Origin: Metellina segmentata
Taxonomy: Eukaryota; Arthropoda; Arachnida; Araneae; Tetragnathidae
Length of the DNA: 64,000 bases
Assembly (NCBI GenBank): GCA_947359465.1
Contig: OX375883.1
Span: 92,592,411 to 92,656,410 of the forward strand
Reading direction: 5' to 3'
Shown here piece by piece: positions 34,321 through 45,329 of the stretch. The first letter of the stretch is position 1. Every line of letters begins with the position of its first letter. The position numbers were made by a program, and so were the translations under genes. The notes beneath the pieces are model-generated. The model was not told where the DNA came from and did no database searches. It was given only the letters and a program-made list of their open reading frames with translations.

Positions 34321-34869
34321 TTTCACCGAGGCCACAAAAAAGTTCCATCATCGATGGAACAAGTGAAGAAAACGTTGAAAAACGAGGTTATTTAAGTTAT
34401 CTTTGTGTATTGAATAAAAGTTAACTGCATTACGGATAATTATTGATTCACAACGTGCTTCAAGTAACGGTGAACAAGTCTCACTTTAACAATGAGTCGA
34501 ATTTCCATTCTTTCTCCTGACTGCTTCGGCAGATAAAAGTTTGATTGCGTCTTACAGCATTAAAGTTTAAAGCGGGGATTACTTCTTTGACATTTGATTG
34601 AGGAGCAGATTCGATCCAAGGGAGACTTTCAGCTAAAAGGATTACATAAGTCTCTCAAGCAGTTCGAGTATCAGTCATTAAAATTAGAGAAGTTACGTGA
34701 AATGAGTCGAGAAATAAGTTCGTGAACATTTGAAACAAATCCGCTTTGACGGATACAGATTTTGACTATTTGGTTATTGAAATATATTCAATCCTAGTGA
34801 TCAAATGAGGAAACGTAACTTTTATTTCTCCAACCCTTTTGGTTATTGTCTGGCCGTGGTGGCCCGGTT
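34321..34869. other. No gene seen
   Basis: No coding sequence or known repeat recognised. Confidence 0.45.
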
Positions 34870-35613
34870 GCTATTTTCCAAACCCTCACAGATACTACAA
34901 CTGGGGGCGGGGCTAACCATAACGGCCAATGAGACTGAATTCAACCAAATATAAAATGATGTCTTCTTTTAAAGAGTTTCTTTTCGTGAAGCAACGATGG
35001 GCTAATGGCTAAAGTCACCTACCTTCAGTTTGGCTTCGGCAGTGGAGAGTGTCTTCCCGAGTTCGTACCCAACTGGCGGAAAAATTTTTGATCCTCCAAA
35101 TTATTTAAAAAAAATTCCAATTTAATTCCTTTTGATTCTAAATTACTTTTCCTAATTTTTAATACCCTTTTATATTTTCCCAAGCTTCCGTTGATTTTAC
35201 ATAAATAATCTAAGAACCACTCCTGCGCTCACTACCAGCTGATATTTTTCCGCTCCTCTGCCGTCCCCTTTGCTTTAGGATGATGGTGTCGTATCCATCC
35301 CTGGTTTAGGACCATTCTGATGTAACAAAAAGCATACATAAAACACTAACTTATATAATTATTAACTTATATAATAAAAGGATACAATTTTCGGCCCCCA
35401 CCTCTACCCACACATAACCAAGGATCTGAAAAGAAAAGAAGAAAACAGAAAAATTATTTAACATGTTTCATTTATTACACTGAAAACAGGATCAGATTTC
35501 AGTTGTCTTTAGCGTAGTGAAGGAGATTCCTATCCAGCGCTCGCGATCATTGGCCGTTACGATTAGCCCCGCCCCCAGTTGTAGTATCTATGAGGGTTTG
35601 GAAAATCGCGGTT
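34870..35613. mobile_element. TIR element, ~740 bp, with internal tRNA-like segment
   Basis: Inverted ends: left ATTTTCCAAACCCTCACAGA, then TACTACAACTGGGGGCGGGG, then CTAACCATAACGGCCAAT; the right end is the reverse with few changes (35551-35606). The TIR is about 65 bp. Interior lacks coding sequence. A tRNA-like segment lies at 34995-35085. Target duplication was not resolved. Confidence 0.75.
34995..35085 (+). promoter_or_regulatory. tRNA-like Pol III promoter segment
   Basis: GGGCTAATGGCTAAAGTCAC resembles an A box and GAGTTCGTACCC, about 55 bp later, resembles a B box. It lies inside the TIR element. It may be the head of an unrecognised SINE or an old tRNA-derived segment. No complete tRNA fold could be drawn. 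Confidence 0.4.
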
Positions 35614-35689
35614 GGAAGAGTTACTTCAATTAAGGTTTAATCGCGGTTGGAAAGGCCCGGTTGAAAGAGTTACGGATTAGGTAATTGGT

Positions 35690-36018
35690 AATTGGTAATT
35701 TTTGGTTAACGTCGTACTAGAGCAACACAACGGGCTATTGACGACGCTCCGGGATCAGTCCCTTAAGGGAAAGATCCGAGGACAACACCTCGTAATTTTG
35801 AACCACGGTCAGATGACGAAGCAACACCTGAGCTGGCACCCCACTCTCCAAACTTCCACGTCAACCCAACGTGAGGACTTTCGGCCACGACAGATTTAAG
35901 GTGCACCAGCCTCCTCTACACCATACGCTTACAAACATCCATGCCCGGACCCGGATTCGAACCAGGAACCTTCCGATCAAGAGGCTAATACCTTAACCAC
36001 TATACCGGTTGGTCGGCT
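35690..36018 (-). mobile_element. SINE-A, full length
   Basis: This is a clean minus-strand copy. The tRNA head at 36018 reads GCCGACCAACCGGTATAGTG, GTTAAGGTATTAGCC, B box GGTTCGAATCC; the body carries the shared blocks; the tail holds CCCGTTGTGTTGCTCTAGTA and CGACGTTAACC, then an A/T-rich end. Frames inside are shadows. Confidence 0.9.
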
Positions 36019-36021
36019 ACG

Positions 36022-36165
36022 GATTAGGTAAGGTAAGGCAATTTTAAGTAGCGACGTAGTAGAGAAACATAACGGACTATTAACGACTGTCCGGGATCAA
36101 TCCCCTTTGGGAAAGATCCAAGGACAACACTCACATAATTTTGAGCCATGGTCAGATGACGGACC
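36022..36165 (-). repeat. SINE-A 3' half, truncated
   Basis: Tail and part of the body of a reversed SINE-A (from the 'gcgacgtagtagagaaacat' region to 'ggtcagatgacgg'). It stops there and is followed by 'accaaaaatttagaataacc', which is shared with 36612. Confidence 0.75.
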
Positions 36166-36225
36166 AAAAATTTAGAATAACCGTATTTGAAGGGAAGATG
36201 GTGAAAACACAAGAAATTTGGGTAA

Positions 36226-36547
36226 GGTAATTTTAATTAACGTCGTTCTAGATCAACGCAACGGACTATTGACGACGGTCCGGGATCAATCCCCTGAGGG
36301 AAAGATCCAAGACAACACCACGTAATTTTGAACCACGGTCAGATGATGAGGCAACACCTGAGCTGGCACCCACGCTTCAAACTTGTACACTATTCCAACG
36401 TGAGGACTTTCGGCCACGATATATTTAAGGTGCACCAGCCGCCTCTACACCATACGCTTACAAACATCCATGCCCGGACCCGGATTCGAACCAGGAACCT
36501 TCCGATCTAGAGGCTAACACCTTAACCACTATACCGGTTGGTCGGCA
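36226..36547 (-). mobile_element. SINE-A, duplicated copy 1
   Basis: Complete minus-strand SINE-A with tRNA head at 36547 and intact B box. It has a 'cccacgcttcaaacttgtac' variant instead of the usual 'actctccaaacttccac', shared only with copy 2. Confidence 0.88.
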
Positions 36548-36662
36548 AAATATCCCCTTTGGGAAAGATCCAAGGACAACACCACATAATTTTGAGCTAT
36601 GGTCAGATGACGGACCAAAAATTTAGAATAACCGTATTTGAAGGGAAGATGGTGAAAACACA

Positions 36663-36985
36663 AGGTAATTTTAATTAACGTCGTTCTAGATCAACGCAAC
36701 GGGCTATTGACGGCGGTCCTGGATCAATCCCCTGAGGGAAAGATCCAAGACAACACCACGTAATTTTGAACCACGGTCAGATGACGAGGCAACACCTGAG
36801 CTGGCACCCACGCTTCAAACTTGTACACTATTCCAACGTGAGGACTTTCGGCCACGATATATTTAAGGTGCACCAGCCGCCTCTACACCATACGCTTACA
36901 AAAATACATGCACAGACCCGGATTCGAACCAGAAACCTTCCTATCTAGAGGCTAATACCTTAACTACCAGACTGGTTGGTCGGAG
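36663..36985 (-). mobile_element. SINE-A, duplicated copy 2
   Basis: Carries the same private variants as the 36226-36547 copy, confirming it arose by segmental duplication and not by a new insertion. Its head is more eroded (CCGACCAACCAGTCTGGTAG). Confidence 0.88.
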
Positions 36986-37039
36986 AGTTTCAGATTATGA
37001 ACAGGAGCGTTACGTGTTGGAATCTTAAAAGGACGGTCG

Positions 37040-37212
37040 CGTACAAAGGGGGCTGGTGCATGTTAAATCTGTCGTTAACTAAAATGTCCTCACGTTGGCG
37101 TGGTGTGGACGTTTGGAGAGTGGGTTGCCAGCTCAGTTGTTACCTCGTCATCTGACCGTGGTTTAAGCTTACGTGGTGTTGTCCTCGGATCTTTTCCTTT
37201 TGAGTTTGATCA
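37040..37212 (+). repeat. SINE-A, headless fragment
   Basis: Body blocks in forward order ('ggtgcatgttaaatctgtcg', 'cctcacgttggcgtggtgtgg', 'catctgaccgtggttt', 'gtggtgttgtcctcgga'), lacking both the tRNA head and the final tail. Confidence 0.75.
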
Positions 37213-37635
37213 CATACTGTTGCCAGTACTATAGTATGATATTCGTTAAAATACCTTCCTATCTGTTGATTGTCGCAACGAGGCATAAAGAACGAGATAT
37301 CTCGTCATTTATTGACTCAGTCTTAATTTCCTCATCAGGAAAAATCAGTAATATCTAATATGGTTGGTTCAACTTTGATATTTCGTCGACACCACTTGTG
37401 TGGTTGTTAGAATCGGAGTGAATTATTTCAATCACACGCTTAATTACACCCTGTTACCTATAGTCTTAGCATAAGAAAAGTTGGTAGGTGATTAATAAAT
37501 AATTTAGAAAGTATGTATATTATCACATATTGCACAGAAATGTTATTTTCCAGTCCTGGAATATTCCGATATGCGAGACATAAGTAATACGAATAAAACG
37601 TAATTAATTTTGAAATGTTCTATATTGAATTTTTA
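37213..37635. other. No gene; one GATATC motif
   Basis: Contains AACGAGATATCTCGTCATTT near 37290, one isolated copy of the dispersed motif. Otherwise unremarkable. Confidence 0.5.
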
Positions 37636-37900
37636 GCCGACCGACCGGTCTAGTGGTCAAGGTGTTGGCCTCTGGATCGAAAGGTTCCTGGTTCGAATCT
37701 GGGGTTAGGGTATGGATGTAAATTGTGCTGTCCTTTGTTAGGGACAATGATGGTCCACCCACTGGGTGCCCCTTCACAAGTGACCATCACTTCTGGCCTT
37801 GTATAAGGCTAAAATGACCTCGGTCAACTCTGTACTTTGTATTGTATTGTATTTGTATTTGTCTTCGTAATTGTACTGCCTTGCCATTCGAAATAAAAAA
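37636..37900 (+). mobile_element. SINE-C, full length with TSD
   Basis: The head GCCGACCGACCGGTCTAGTG has a B box GGTTCGAATC; the body GGGACAATGATGGTCCACCC is related to SINE-B; the 3' end differs from both A and B (ACTTTGTATTGTATTGTATT, ending AAATAAAAAA). A 13-bp flank ATATTGAATTTTA occurs at 37622-37634 and 37901-37913, so both ends are firm. Confidence 0.88.
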
Positions 37901-37913
37901 ATATTGAATTTTA

Positions 37914-38487
37914 AAATTCGCCACGACCCAAAAATTGCAAAAAAAAAATTGAACTACCTGTGAGCCAAATCGCATTACTGTAAGTGCCATAGATTCGTCT
38001 GGACTTTGCAGACTGAAAACTAACCTTTAAAGAAACACTTCCTTTCATAATAATATATATTTAAACAGAATTTGGTACAACAATTTTACACCAAGGTGTT
38101 GCAATCCAAGCCTGTACTGTTCCCAAATTCGAGGCATAAGCATTAGGACTAAACCTCACAAGCCCTTTCGGAGATGTTAAGATAGTGGCGGCATCGACCT
38201 TAAAATGAAATAGACGGAGCATGCGACCGCAGTTTCAAGTTATTTCTTCCAGTTGCTTGGTTTGAAGATGTGTCACGTGGTTGTGGGTAAAAGCATGAAT
38301 CCTAAAGTATTAATTGGTTAACGTGTCTATCCACCGTTATTAAAAACACTAGTCTGCGCTTCCATAGCCAATCGGATAAGTCCATTTGTGATTTACCCTT
38401 CAGAGATCTTACGACATTGACTCCGCCCACATGATCCGTCTATTTCATTTTAAGGTCGATGAGTGGCGGACTTTGACGTATTAACGA
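37914..38487. other. No gene; 26-bp inverted repeat
   Basis: ATCGACCTTAAAATGAAATA plus GACGGA at 38193-38218 is repeated inverted at 38435-38460, separated by about 216 bp. This may be a small foldback element, but outer ends and target duplication were not found. Confidence 0.55.
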
Positions 38488-39131
38488 TCTATATATATAT
38501 TTCTCTTACGTGGCACGCAAAAAAGACGTTATTTGTTACCGCGTTTTGGCAACATTGTGCGATTGTTTGTTTACTAGGAGCCTCGCGAGTCATTTGAATC
38601 TATAGCGTTATCGGATGAAATTTTATTGAAAAAAATGAATTTTAGACGAGCTGTTGCGGTTTGTAATAGAAATCTAAGAAAGCGGAGGATCTTTTCAGGG
38701 CTATTTAAAAAACGGTCCTTTTCAAGGCTAACAATTATAGTACAACAAGACGCGTGCACTACAACTTTCGACAACAAACTCAGTCAAAAAGTGTATGGGT
38801 GGCTCGAGTACTGATGAAATGTACACACAAACAGCATGCTGGGTATTCAATTTCCAAAGCAGCGCTCACATTGCGAGTAAAAATTTGCTCTAAGTTTTCA
38901 TTTAAATTCTGATTCCAGTGGCACTGTATATATCTTTTATGTAATACAAGAAATTTAGATTTGAAAAATATTTTTTTGGAATACATTTTGTAATCAATCC
39001 TTTCTGCTAGGACACGTGTCTTCATTGATGCGAGCGAAGCGAGCATAGGTTGGCGCAGCGAACCAATGAGAATTGGGAAGCAATCCTCCGGGGGTTGGCG
39101 AGCGTTAGCAAGCAGAGGGCGGGCCCCCTAG
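38488..39131 (+). mobile_element. Non-autonomous Helitron (family 1)
   Basis: Starts TCTATATATATATTTCTCTT after A, ends GAGGGCGGGCCCCCTAG before T. It aligns with 8080-8733 throughout but carries more changes, including mismatches in the sub-terminal hairpins (GGTTGGC/GCGAACC and GAATTGGG/GCAATCC). No Helitron protein coding. Confidence 0.9.
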
Positions 39132-39750
39132 TTTATCAAAATTCCTTGTGAAATAAACCTCTAAAGTCTGAACTGAACCATCTCCAAAATGCAGAGAAAT
39201 GCTCCAAAATGCAAGTCGCCTACTGTTTCCCTTGTAAATAACTTAAGGAAATATGCGGTACACATATTAAACCTAGGTGTTAGAATTCAAGCCTGAACCG
39301 TTCAGATATGCGAAGTATACATTATGCAGTTAACCCTAGCAAATGCACGCGTTTTCAACACGCCGGCGCTATCGCTGAATTAATGATGTGGTTCAATGCT
39401 TAAATGCCTCTGCGTGAAGCAATGGCACCCAACACAGCCATATGCTGAAGTTAAGGGGACTCCGAGTAATTATGGTGCATATATGATCGCAGATTCCATT
39501 AATGTATATTATACTACGCGGGTCAGCTTAAATAGTACCAATTGAGAACGACACGGTACCATTTGAACAAGTTTTTTTGTTTTCATACTCTCAACAAAAT
39601 GTTTTAGTGTACATTAATCCAACACACATTAATATAAATTACAAAATAAATAGATGATATTTAATTCCCAATAATTAAATAATTCAATTTTTATACAAGC
39701 GTTTCAATATTTCCAAATTCTTACCCCATCTCCAAATTTTAATTTTCCGA
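39132..39750. other. No gene seen
   Basis: Unique-looking sequence between two Helitron ends. Confidence 0.45.
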
Positions 39751-39905
39751 CTAGGGGGCTCCGCCCCCTGCTCACTTTCGGTTCCCAACCCCCGATGATT
39801 GCTACGCGATCCCAATTAGTTCGCTTTGCGAACTTTACTTTTCAACAATGAGGGGAGGGGATTGCTTCACAAACAATCCCCATATGAATCGCTGCTGGAT
39901 TGATT
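39751..39905 (-). mobile_element. Helitron 3' end (family 2), 5' part not found
   Basis: The minus strand ends GCAGGGGGCGGAGCCCCCTAG less its first base, followed by T. The terminal hairpin has stem GGGGGC and loop GGA. Upstream on the same strand is a hairpin with stem AGTTCGC and an AAA loop. The matching TC start was not found downstream, so the copy is truncated or too diverged. The left limit of homology at 39905 is approximate. Confidence 0.7.
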
Positions 39906-40619
39906 CTGTTCTAGTACGACGATAATCGAAGGTTCCCTTCCCATTGCGATATTTATCGCATGCACCCGAGTAACGGAAAATTGCCTACTTTTTTTGCGAG
40001 ATTAGCGGATCTGTATATAAGCCGACCCCAGTACTTTAGCTTTAGGAAATGTTCCGAAAATTCGCGGCTCATACACGAAAATATAGTGCAAATAGAAACA
40101 AAACGTTTTAAAAAATGTCAGGAACAAAAAATCTCATTTCCACATAAAAAAGGAAATATTTTAGCATAACATAGTGTTAAAATTCAGAGGAAATCTCATG
40201 CTAATTTTAAATATTTTAGCTGATCCGTGTTGTTTGTTGTTTTGTACTCCTTAATATTTTCATATTCGACTGGTGCTATGGAAATGGCGATCGAATTCGT
40301 CGGTTCTTCTGAAAACAGTTCAAACTCTCTAGCGCGTGTTCTCAAATTTTAAGAAAGAATTAATTTAAAAATATAACTGTGTTTATCGCGTCTGCGCGTG
40401 TTCCAAATTCATTTGCCGGTTGAACCACGAGACTCCCTATCACGTGACTCGCTATTACCAATCACAAAGCGAAGAAACCAGAAAAATATTGACAAATTTG
40501 TGTGTTTTTCTTTTAATAGTAGAAAGGTTTTGTATTTACCTTCTATGAAGTGTTCCTTACAACTTGTGACTGGGATCTACAGTTATTTATTATTTTTTAG
40601 AAATATTTTTTTTAACAAA
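39906..40619. other. No gene; SINE-A-like word
   Basis: 'attctgttctagtacgacga' at 39905-39930 resembles a SINE-A 3' end. Frames at 39960 and 40398 (69 and 80 codons) have no recognisable domain. Confidence 0.45.
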
Positions 40620-41456
40620 TCTATATACATAAAACACTAACGTACGTGGACTCGAAATCGACGTTATTTGTGTATCGTCGAATGGCAACAATCAACGTAA
40701 ATAAAATAACCCATATATTTAGAATTCTTGCTCTTTTCAAATAGCCGAGGTCAATTTTTCTGCAAAATAAGGAATTAAATTGTGATATTTATGTTTGAAC
40801 TGACTTTTTATTTCTTCCTTTGATGTAAAAGTAATTTAAACGTAATTTTGCTACCCGGTATCTGGAAACGTCAGAAATAATGTTTACTTTTTAAATTTGA
40901 TTTAGAATTTCGAGTTTGGGTACTTGAGTTGACTGCGAGATGTTGCGGACCTATTTGAGGATTCCCAAGTATTATAAATATGTGTTCTTTTTGTTAATAA
41001 ATCATTATTTTCTTTGTCAATATCGTTGAAAAGTCTTTTGTCGCATTATTCTATTTCACAATATATTCAGGAAGTCGAAATTCAACACGTTTGAATAGAT
41101 ACGTACGTGTTTTTTTTTTTTCAGAATTTTGCATTTTTTCAAGGATTGGAATTTTATTTTTGTTTGCATTATGTGTTCCGGTGTATTACCTATTGCCGAA
41201 ATATTATTTAGGAGTTAGATTTTAATGATATGTCTATTTCCTGCAAAATATCACTAGACGAGTAATTTTGTAGCGGTATATGTATTTTTGGACCAACTTT
41301 CCTTAAATATTTGATTGAATACGCAACAATTTAAAGAATTGTTTCATAATAAATAAACTATACAAATCAAAACATGTTTTATTACGGTGTGTAAAAAAGT
41401 TTAAAAAAAAAGCACTATTTCACACCGCCGAGTGCTAGCCGGCGCGGCCCGGCTAG
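40620..41456 (+). mobile_element. Candidate Helitron with a different 3' end
   Basis: It starts TCTATATACATAAAACAC after A, and the next ~70 bp follow the family-1 5' end (ACGTACGTGG, ACGTTATTTGT, ATGGCAACAATC). A possible 3' end, TAGCCGGCGCGGCCCGGCTAG, less its first base, precedes T at 41457 and forms a GC hairpin (AGCCGG/CCGGCT) just before CTAG. The 5' part is well supported. The 3' end is a guess because no second copy is in the window. Confidence 0.5.
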
Positions 41457-42161
41457 TACTGTGAAAAACAATAAAGAAACAAGACCGAATTGATTTCAGC
41501 ACTGTTTGAAAATATAACTATCTTTCCAAATCCTTATTCCATGCACAAAGTTATAAAATGTAACATTATAAACAACAGAAAAAAGTTTGAAATCTACATC
41601 AATTAGAATAAAAGCCTTTGAAACCCTTTAAAACACACTATAGTCATGAAATTTTTTAAAATTTCCATTGGCTGGGTTACATGAACAACGAAAACAAAAA
41701 AGAACGTGAACAGAGAGAGGAGAGAGAGAGAGAGGAAGAACAACACAACAACAAGAAACATCGAAAAGTTCAAAGGATAGCCTAAGCCTCTCTCTCTATC
41801 ACTCCAAAAGTCTTCTAGCTTTCCAGTATCTCGAAGTATCAGTCTCTTCTTGAGAGATCCGCAGACACGCAGGTGATGTTTGTCCATAGTCTCGTAGTCA
41901 CACACATGAAAAATAAAAAGCCTAGAAAATACACTTTGAAGTTTTAAATGCTTTCAGTTTTCAATCCTTATATTCGATAGAAAAACTTGAATATCTCGCT
42001 AAATAATGTAGCCACGGCTATAAAATTGTGCCCACATATTCTTTTAAGTTGTATAATTTATAAGTGATCAGAAAAATAGTTTTAATATTTTGATCAATTT
42101 TAGGGTACCGCGTCCCCTTAAGTAACATACTTGTCACATACATTTTTAAGTTACATACATA
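41457..42161. other. No confident gene; GA-rich run
   Basis: A GA microsatellite (AGAGAGGAGAGAGAGAGAGA) lies near 41712-41736. The 100-codon minus frame at 41603-41905 reads ETMDKHHLRVCGSLKKRLIL at its start, loosely like the C-terminal zinc-knuckle of some LINE ORF2 proteins, but the remainder is low complexity. Not called as a gene. Confidence 0.4.
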
Positions 42162-42575
42162 CATTACCCTACAATAATGAACCAGACAGCAATATGTGAT
42201 AGAATAATGGAAATAATACATGCTTTAATTGGTGGATGGTCCCCACGTGCTGCAATTACACTAGCAACCTTTCTGTGCATACTTTCAACAAGGTTTTGAT
42301 ACACAGCTATGGGTATTTGTGTCCGTTCCTGCTGCAAGAATGTCGCTAGCTTAGCTGTAGATTTCAGACGTGGTTCTATTCTCCATAAAAGTTGCTCCAA
42401 CTTGTCTCACAAATGTTCTATGCGGCTTAGGTTGGGACTCTGAGCAGGCCAGAAGAGACGTTTTACATCCATATCTTGATACCACTGTTGGCAGAGGCTA
42501 CAACACGACATGGAGCGTTGTCGTACTGGAAGTAGCAAATGGTCGGATTTTATGCAAATCCGCTGGGGTCCGACC
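42162..42575 (-). mobile_element. Tc1-type fragment (570-bp family), further deleted
   Basis: The left TIR is CATTACCCTACAATAAT after TA (42160-42161). The minus-strand content is the transposase tail as in 29445-30015, but about 140 bp are missing at 42540 (the junction 'ggaagtagcaa' to 'atggtcggatttta'). The other TIR is absent; the element stops at 'gctggggtccg' and abuts an unrelated Tc1 copy. Confidence 0.85.
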
Positions 42576-43065
42576 CATCAGTGTATGGTAGTTATGGGCG
42601 ACTCTGGGACCCTTTGTTCTGGTAGAACAGACTATGAACGCTGCAAACTATCTGAACATCATTGCAGTTGTACCCTTACATGGCTCCTGTCTTCCCAACT
42701 GGAAATGGAATCTTCTAGCAGGACAACGCCCCATGTCACAAGGCTCGGATTGTGTGGAGTAGTTCGAGTAGCATACTGATGAATTCCACTTAATGTCCTG
42801 GCCACCTAACTCGCCGGATCTTAATCCGATGGAGCCCATTTGGGGTGTCATGGAGCGCCAGCTCAGAGCTCAAACACCACCATGTCCGAATATCTCGACT
42901 TTGCGTGACCGCTGCTTAGACATTTGGTACAACCTGTCTCCAGTCATGTACCAAGAACTTGTGGCATCTATGCCCAGGCGAGTTGCAGCTGTTTTGCAGG
43001 CCAAAAGAGAGGCAAGCAACGCGTTAATGTGTAGGTGGTCATAATGTTTTGACTCTTATGCGGTA
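42576..43065 (+). pseudogene. Tc1-type transposase C-terminal fragment, second family
   Basis: The plus strand, across frames, reads an NLLAGQRPMSQGSD region (second D site eroded) and then MSWPPNSPDLNPMEPIWGVM, RQLRAQTPPCPNISTLRDRC and YQELVASMPRRVAAVLQAKR. The final E of the DDE triad is in NPMEPIW. Downstream GTGGTCATAATGTTTTGACT (43033-43052) looks like a terminal repeat. The N-terminal half is absent. Confidence 0.85.
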
Positions 43066-43164
43066 TATATCTATATACACACAATGCAATTAACGCTACC
43101 CATACTTTCAAGTTAAAATATTAACTTCCAATCGGTTTACAGCTGTCCTTTACCTCTTTAAATG

Positions 43165-43345
43165 ATTGTGGTAGGTATTTAATTAGGCGTCGCATAGAAG
43201 CAACGCAATGAGCTATAGGTGACGTTCAAGTACCGATCCGACAGAGAAAAAAGTCTAATGACAATATTTCACAATTTTTGGCTATGGTCAGATGACGAAA
43301 GCAAACCTGAACTGGCATTTCACTCGTCAAATTTCCACAACACGC
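43165..43345 (-). repeat. SINE-A, degenerate copy
   Basis: Reversed SINE-A words in order: 'gcaacgcaatgagctatagg', 'ctatggtcagatgacga', 'cctgaactggcatttcac'. The head region is not recognisable. Confidence 0.5.
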
Positions 43346-44157
43346 TATGTAAAATGTACGAAATTACGCCCCAGATTTTCCGTTAAATCATTACGCGATA
43401 TCACGTTAATGCATCACGATATATGCATATCACGATAATCATTATAAATCGATAAATGCATACTGTGACTCAAATCCGGGTGCAGATATTTTCAACGTCT
43501 CATCTTGAATCTTTCGGTACTATTAAAGTGTAATACAGTAGATTTGTTCTTCGTTTCGGTTTGGTTATTTTGTTACTCCGAGTTTCTGGTAATCCGGTTG
43601 GTTTTCTCGCGGTTCTATTTCATTAGAAAGTCGAAAATTTGCACAGCTTATACTGTAGGGAATTTCAAGGTCATCGCATCTATTTAATACAGCAATTTCG
43701 TACCCTTAGTACAGAAAATTACGCATCTAGCACATAAAATGTCTAATGCTGTCACGGCCTAGCAAACTGAAGAGGAATAACAAAAGCAAGTGAAACGGAC
43801 AAAGCTCAAAAAGCTGTTCAACGACGCTACGAAACTGTTGAGATCTTTTTTATTTGTTAGTTTTTGTTAGGCCAGGTTTTATTTGTTAGTTTCAAGATGC
43901 AAATCTCACAGGACAAGTCGGTATTATAGCTTGTTGTTTTTAAACCATAACTATATTTTACTGGTTCATAATAAAAGTAGTCTAAACGTCGAAGATTTTA
44001 TAGTTAAAAATGATATTGGTGTAAATTTTATTCTATCCATATTTTTATTTATATAATAATTGTTTTTAGCTAACACTAATTTTGAACTAAATAATATTCC
44101 TTGTAAATTAAACTTCTAACACTGAGTCTAATTTTTAGGTTAAAAAATTATTATTCA
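43346..44157. other. No gene seen
   Basis: Includes a small cluster of 'atcacgata'-type repeats at 43390-43450. No confident gene. Confidence 0.45.
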
Positions 44158-44806
44158 CTAGGGGGCCCGCCCCTGCTCGCTAACGCTCGCCAACCCCCAG
44201 AGGATTGCTTCGCAATCCTCATTGGTTCGCTGCGCGAACCTATGCTCGCTTCGCTCGCATCAATGAAGACACGTGTCCTAGCAGAAGGAATTGTTAACAA
44301 AATATGATGTTCCAAAAAAATATTTTTCAAATCTAAATTTTATGCTGTTTTTCAGAAAAGATATTTACAGTACCTCTGGAATCAGAATTCAAATGGAAAC
44401 TTTGAGCAAATTTTGACTCGAAATGTGAGCGTTGATTTGGAAATTGAAAACCCAGCATGTTGGTTGTGTGTACATTTACCCAGCACTCGAGCCACCCACG
44501 CTTTTTCATTGAGTTTGTTGTCGAAAGTTGTAATGCAAGCGTCTTATTGAACTATAATAGTTTGCCCCGAAACGGACCTTTTTTTAAATGACCCTGAAAA
44601 GATCCTCCCTTTTCTTTGATTTCTATTATTTACTGCAACAGCTCGACTAAAATTCATTGTTTTTCAATAAAATTTCATCCGATAACGCAATAATTTCAAT
44701 TGAAGCGCGAGGCTTTCGGATAAACAAAGAATTGTACAATGTTGCCAAAACGCGAAAACAAATAACGTCTTTTTTGCGTGCCACGTAAGAGAATTATATA
44801 TATAGA
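44158..44806 (-). mobile_element. Non-autonomous Helitron (family 1)
   Basis: The minus strand starts TCTATATATATAATTCTC after A and ends GGGGCGGGCCCCCTAG before T. It is very close to 8080-8733 along its length, and both sub-terminal hairpins are intact (GGTTCGC-GCA-GCGAACC and GAGGATTGC-GAA-GCAATCCTC). Confidence 0.93.
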
Positions 44807-45318
44807 TTAAACGCTAGAGGATAAATTTAGTATGGAAAAAAAATAGATTTTACTTTGTTGAACGACTTTATTAAACAATATTTTTAATGAATTGAGCTGA
44901 TTCATTTTTTTCCTATTTTTCTTAAAGAGTTTTAGAAAAGTTTTTCTTTTTCGTTTTTCATACCTCATTAATGGGATGTAATCGCAGTAATCGAAAAAGT
45001 CAATTTCAGATTCCTTAAGAAACTTTTGCAAAGGAATTATCTTTTCAGATTGTTGACTTTGTTTGAAGTTTTAGGCTCGGCATATTTATAAAAGAGGCTT
45101 TGGGGTAATAAAAGCTTCGTTTTTCTTCCAAACTGGGTGTGGAAGTTTTTAATATCTTTTGTTAAGTTTTTTTTTTTTTTTACTGGATTGATGAAATGCA
45201 TCAATCTTTAAAAAGGGGTGTGATTTAATATTTCACCCCTTAATTTGAACTTCAGCAATGTTTTAATTCATTAAGAGCTTGAATCAGTCAAAAATGCGTA
45301 CTTGAGATCATATTTTCT
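44807..45318. other. No gene seen
   Basis: AT-rich with a T run at about 45166-45181. No recognisable feature. Confidence 0.45.
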
Positions 45319-45329
45319 ATTCTAAGTAA

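Larger units (their letters stand above)
36102..36985 (+). repeat. Tandem duplication (~440-450 bp) containing SINE-A
   Basis: The words CCCCTTTGGGAAAGATCCAA (36102 and 36554), 'accaaaaatttagaataacc' (36163 and 36614) and TTTTAATTAACGTCGTTCTA (36231 and 36669) recur with offsets of 438-452 bp. The two blocks are about 95 percent alike by eye, so duplication is recent. The join lies at the SINE head (36547-36553). Confidence 0.85.

Noticed and set aside
41603..41905. LINE ORF2 C-terminal end on the minus strand (ETMDKHHLRVCG)
   Set aside because: Only about 20 residues look suggestive, and the rest is GA/TC low-complexity sequence.
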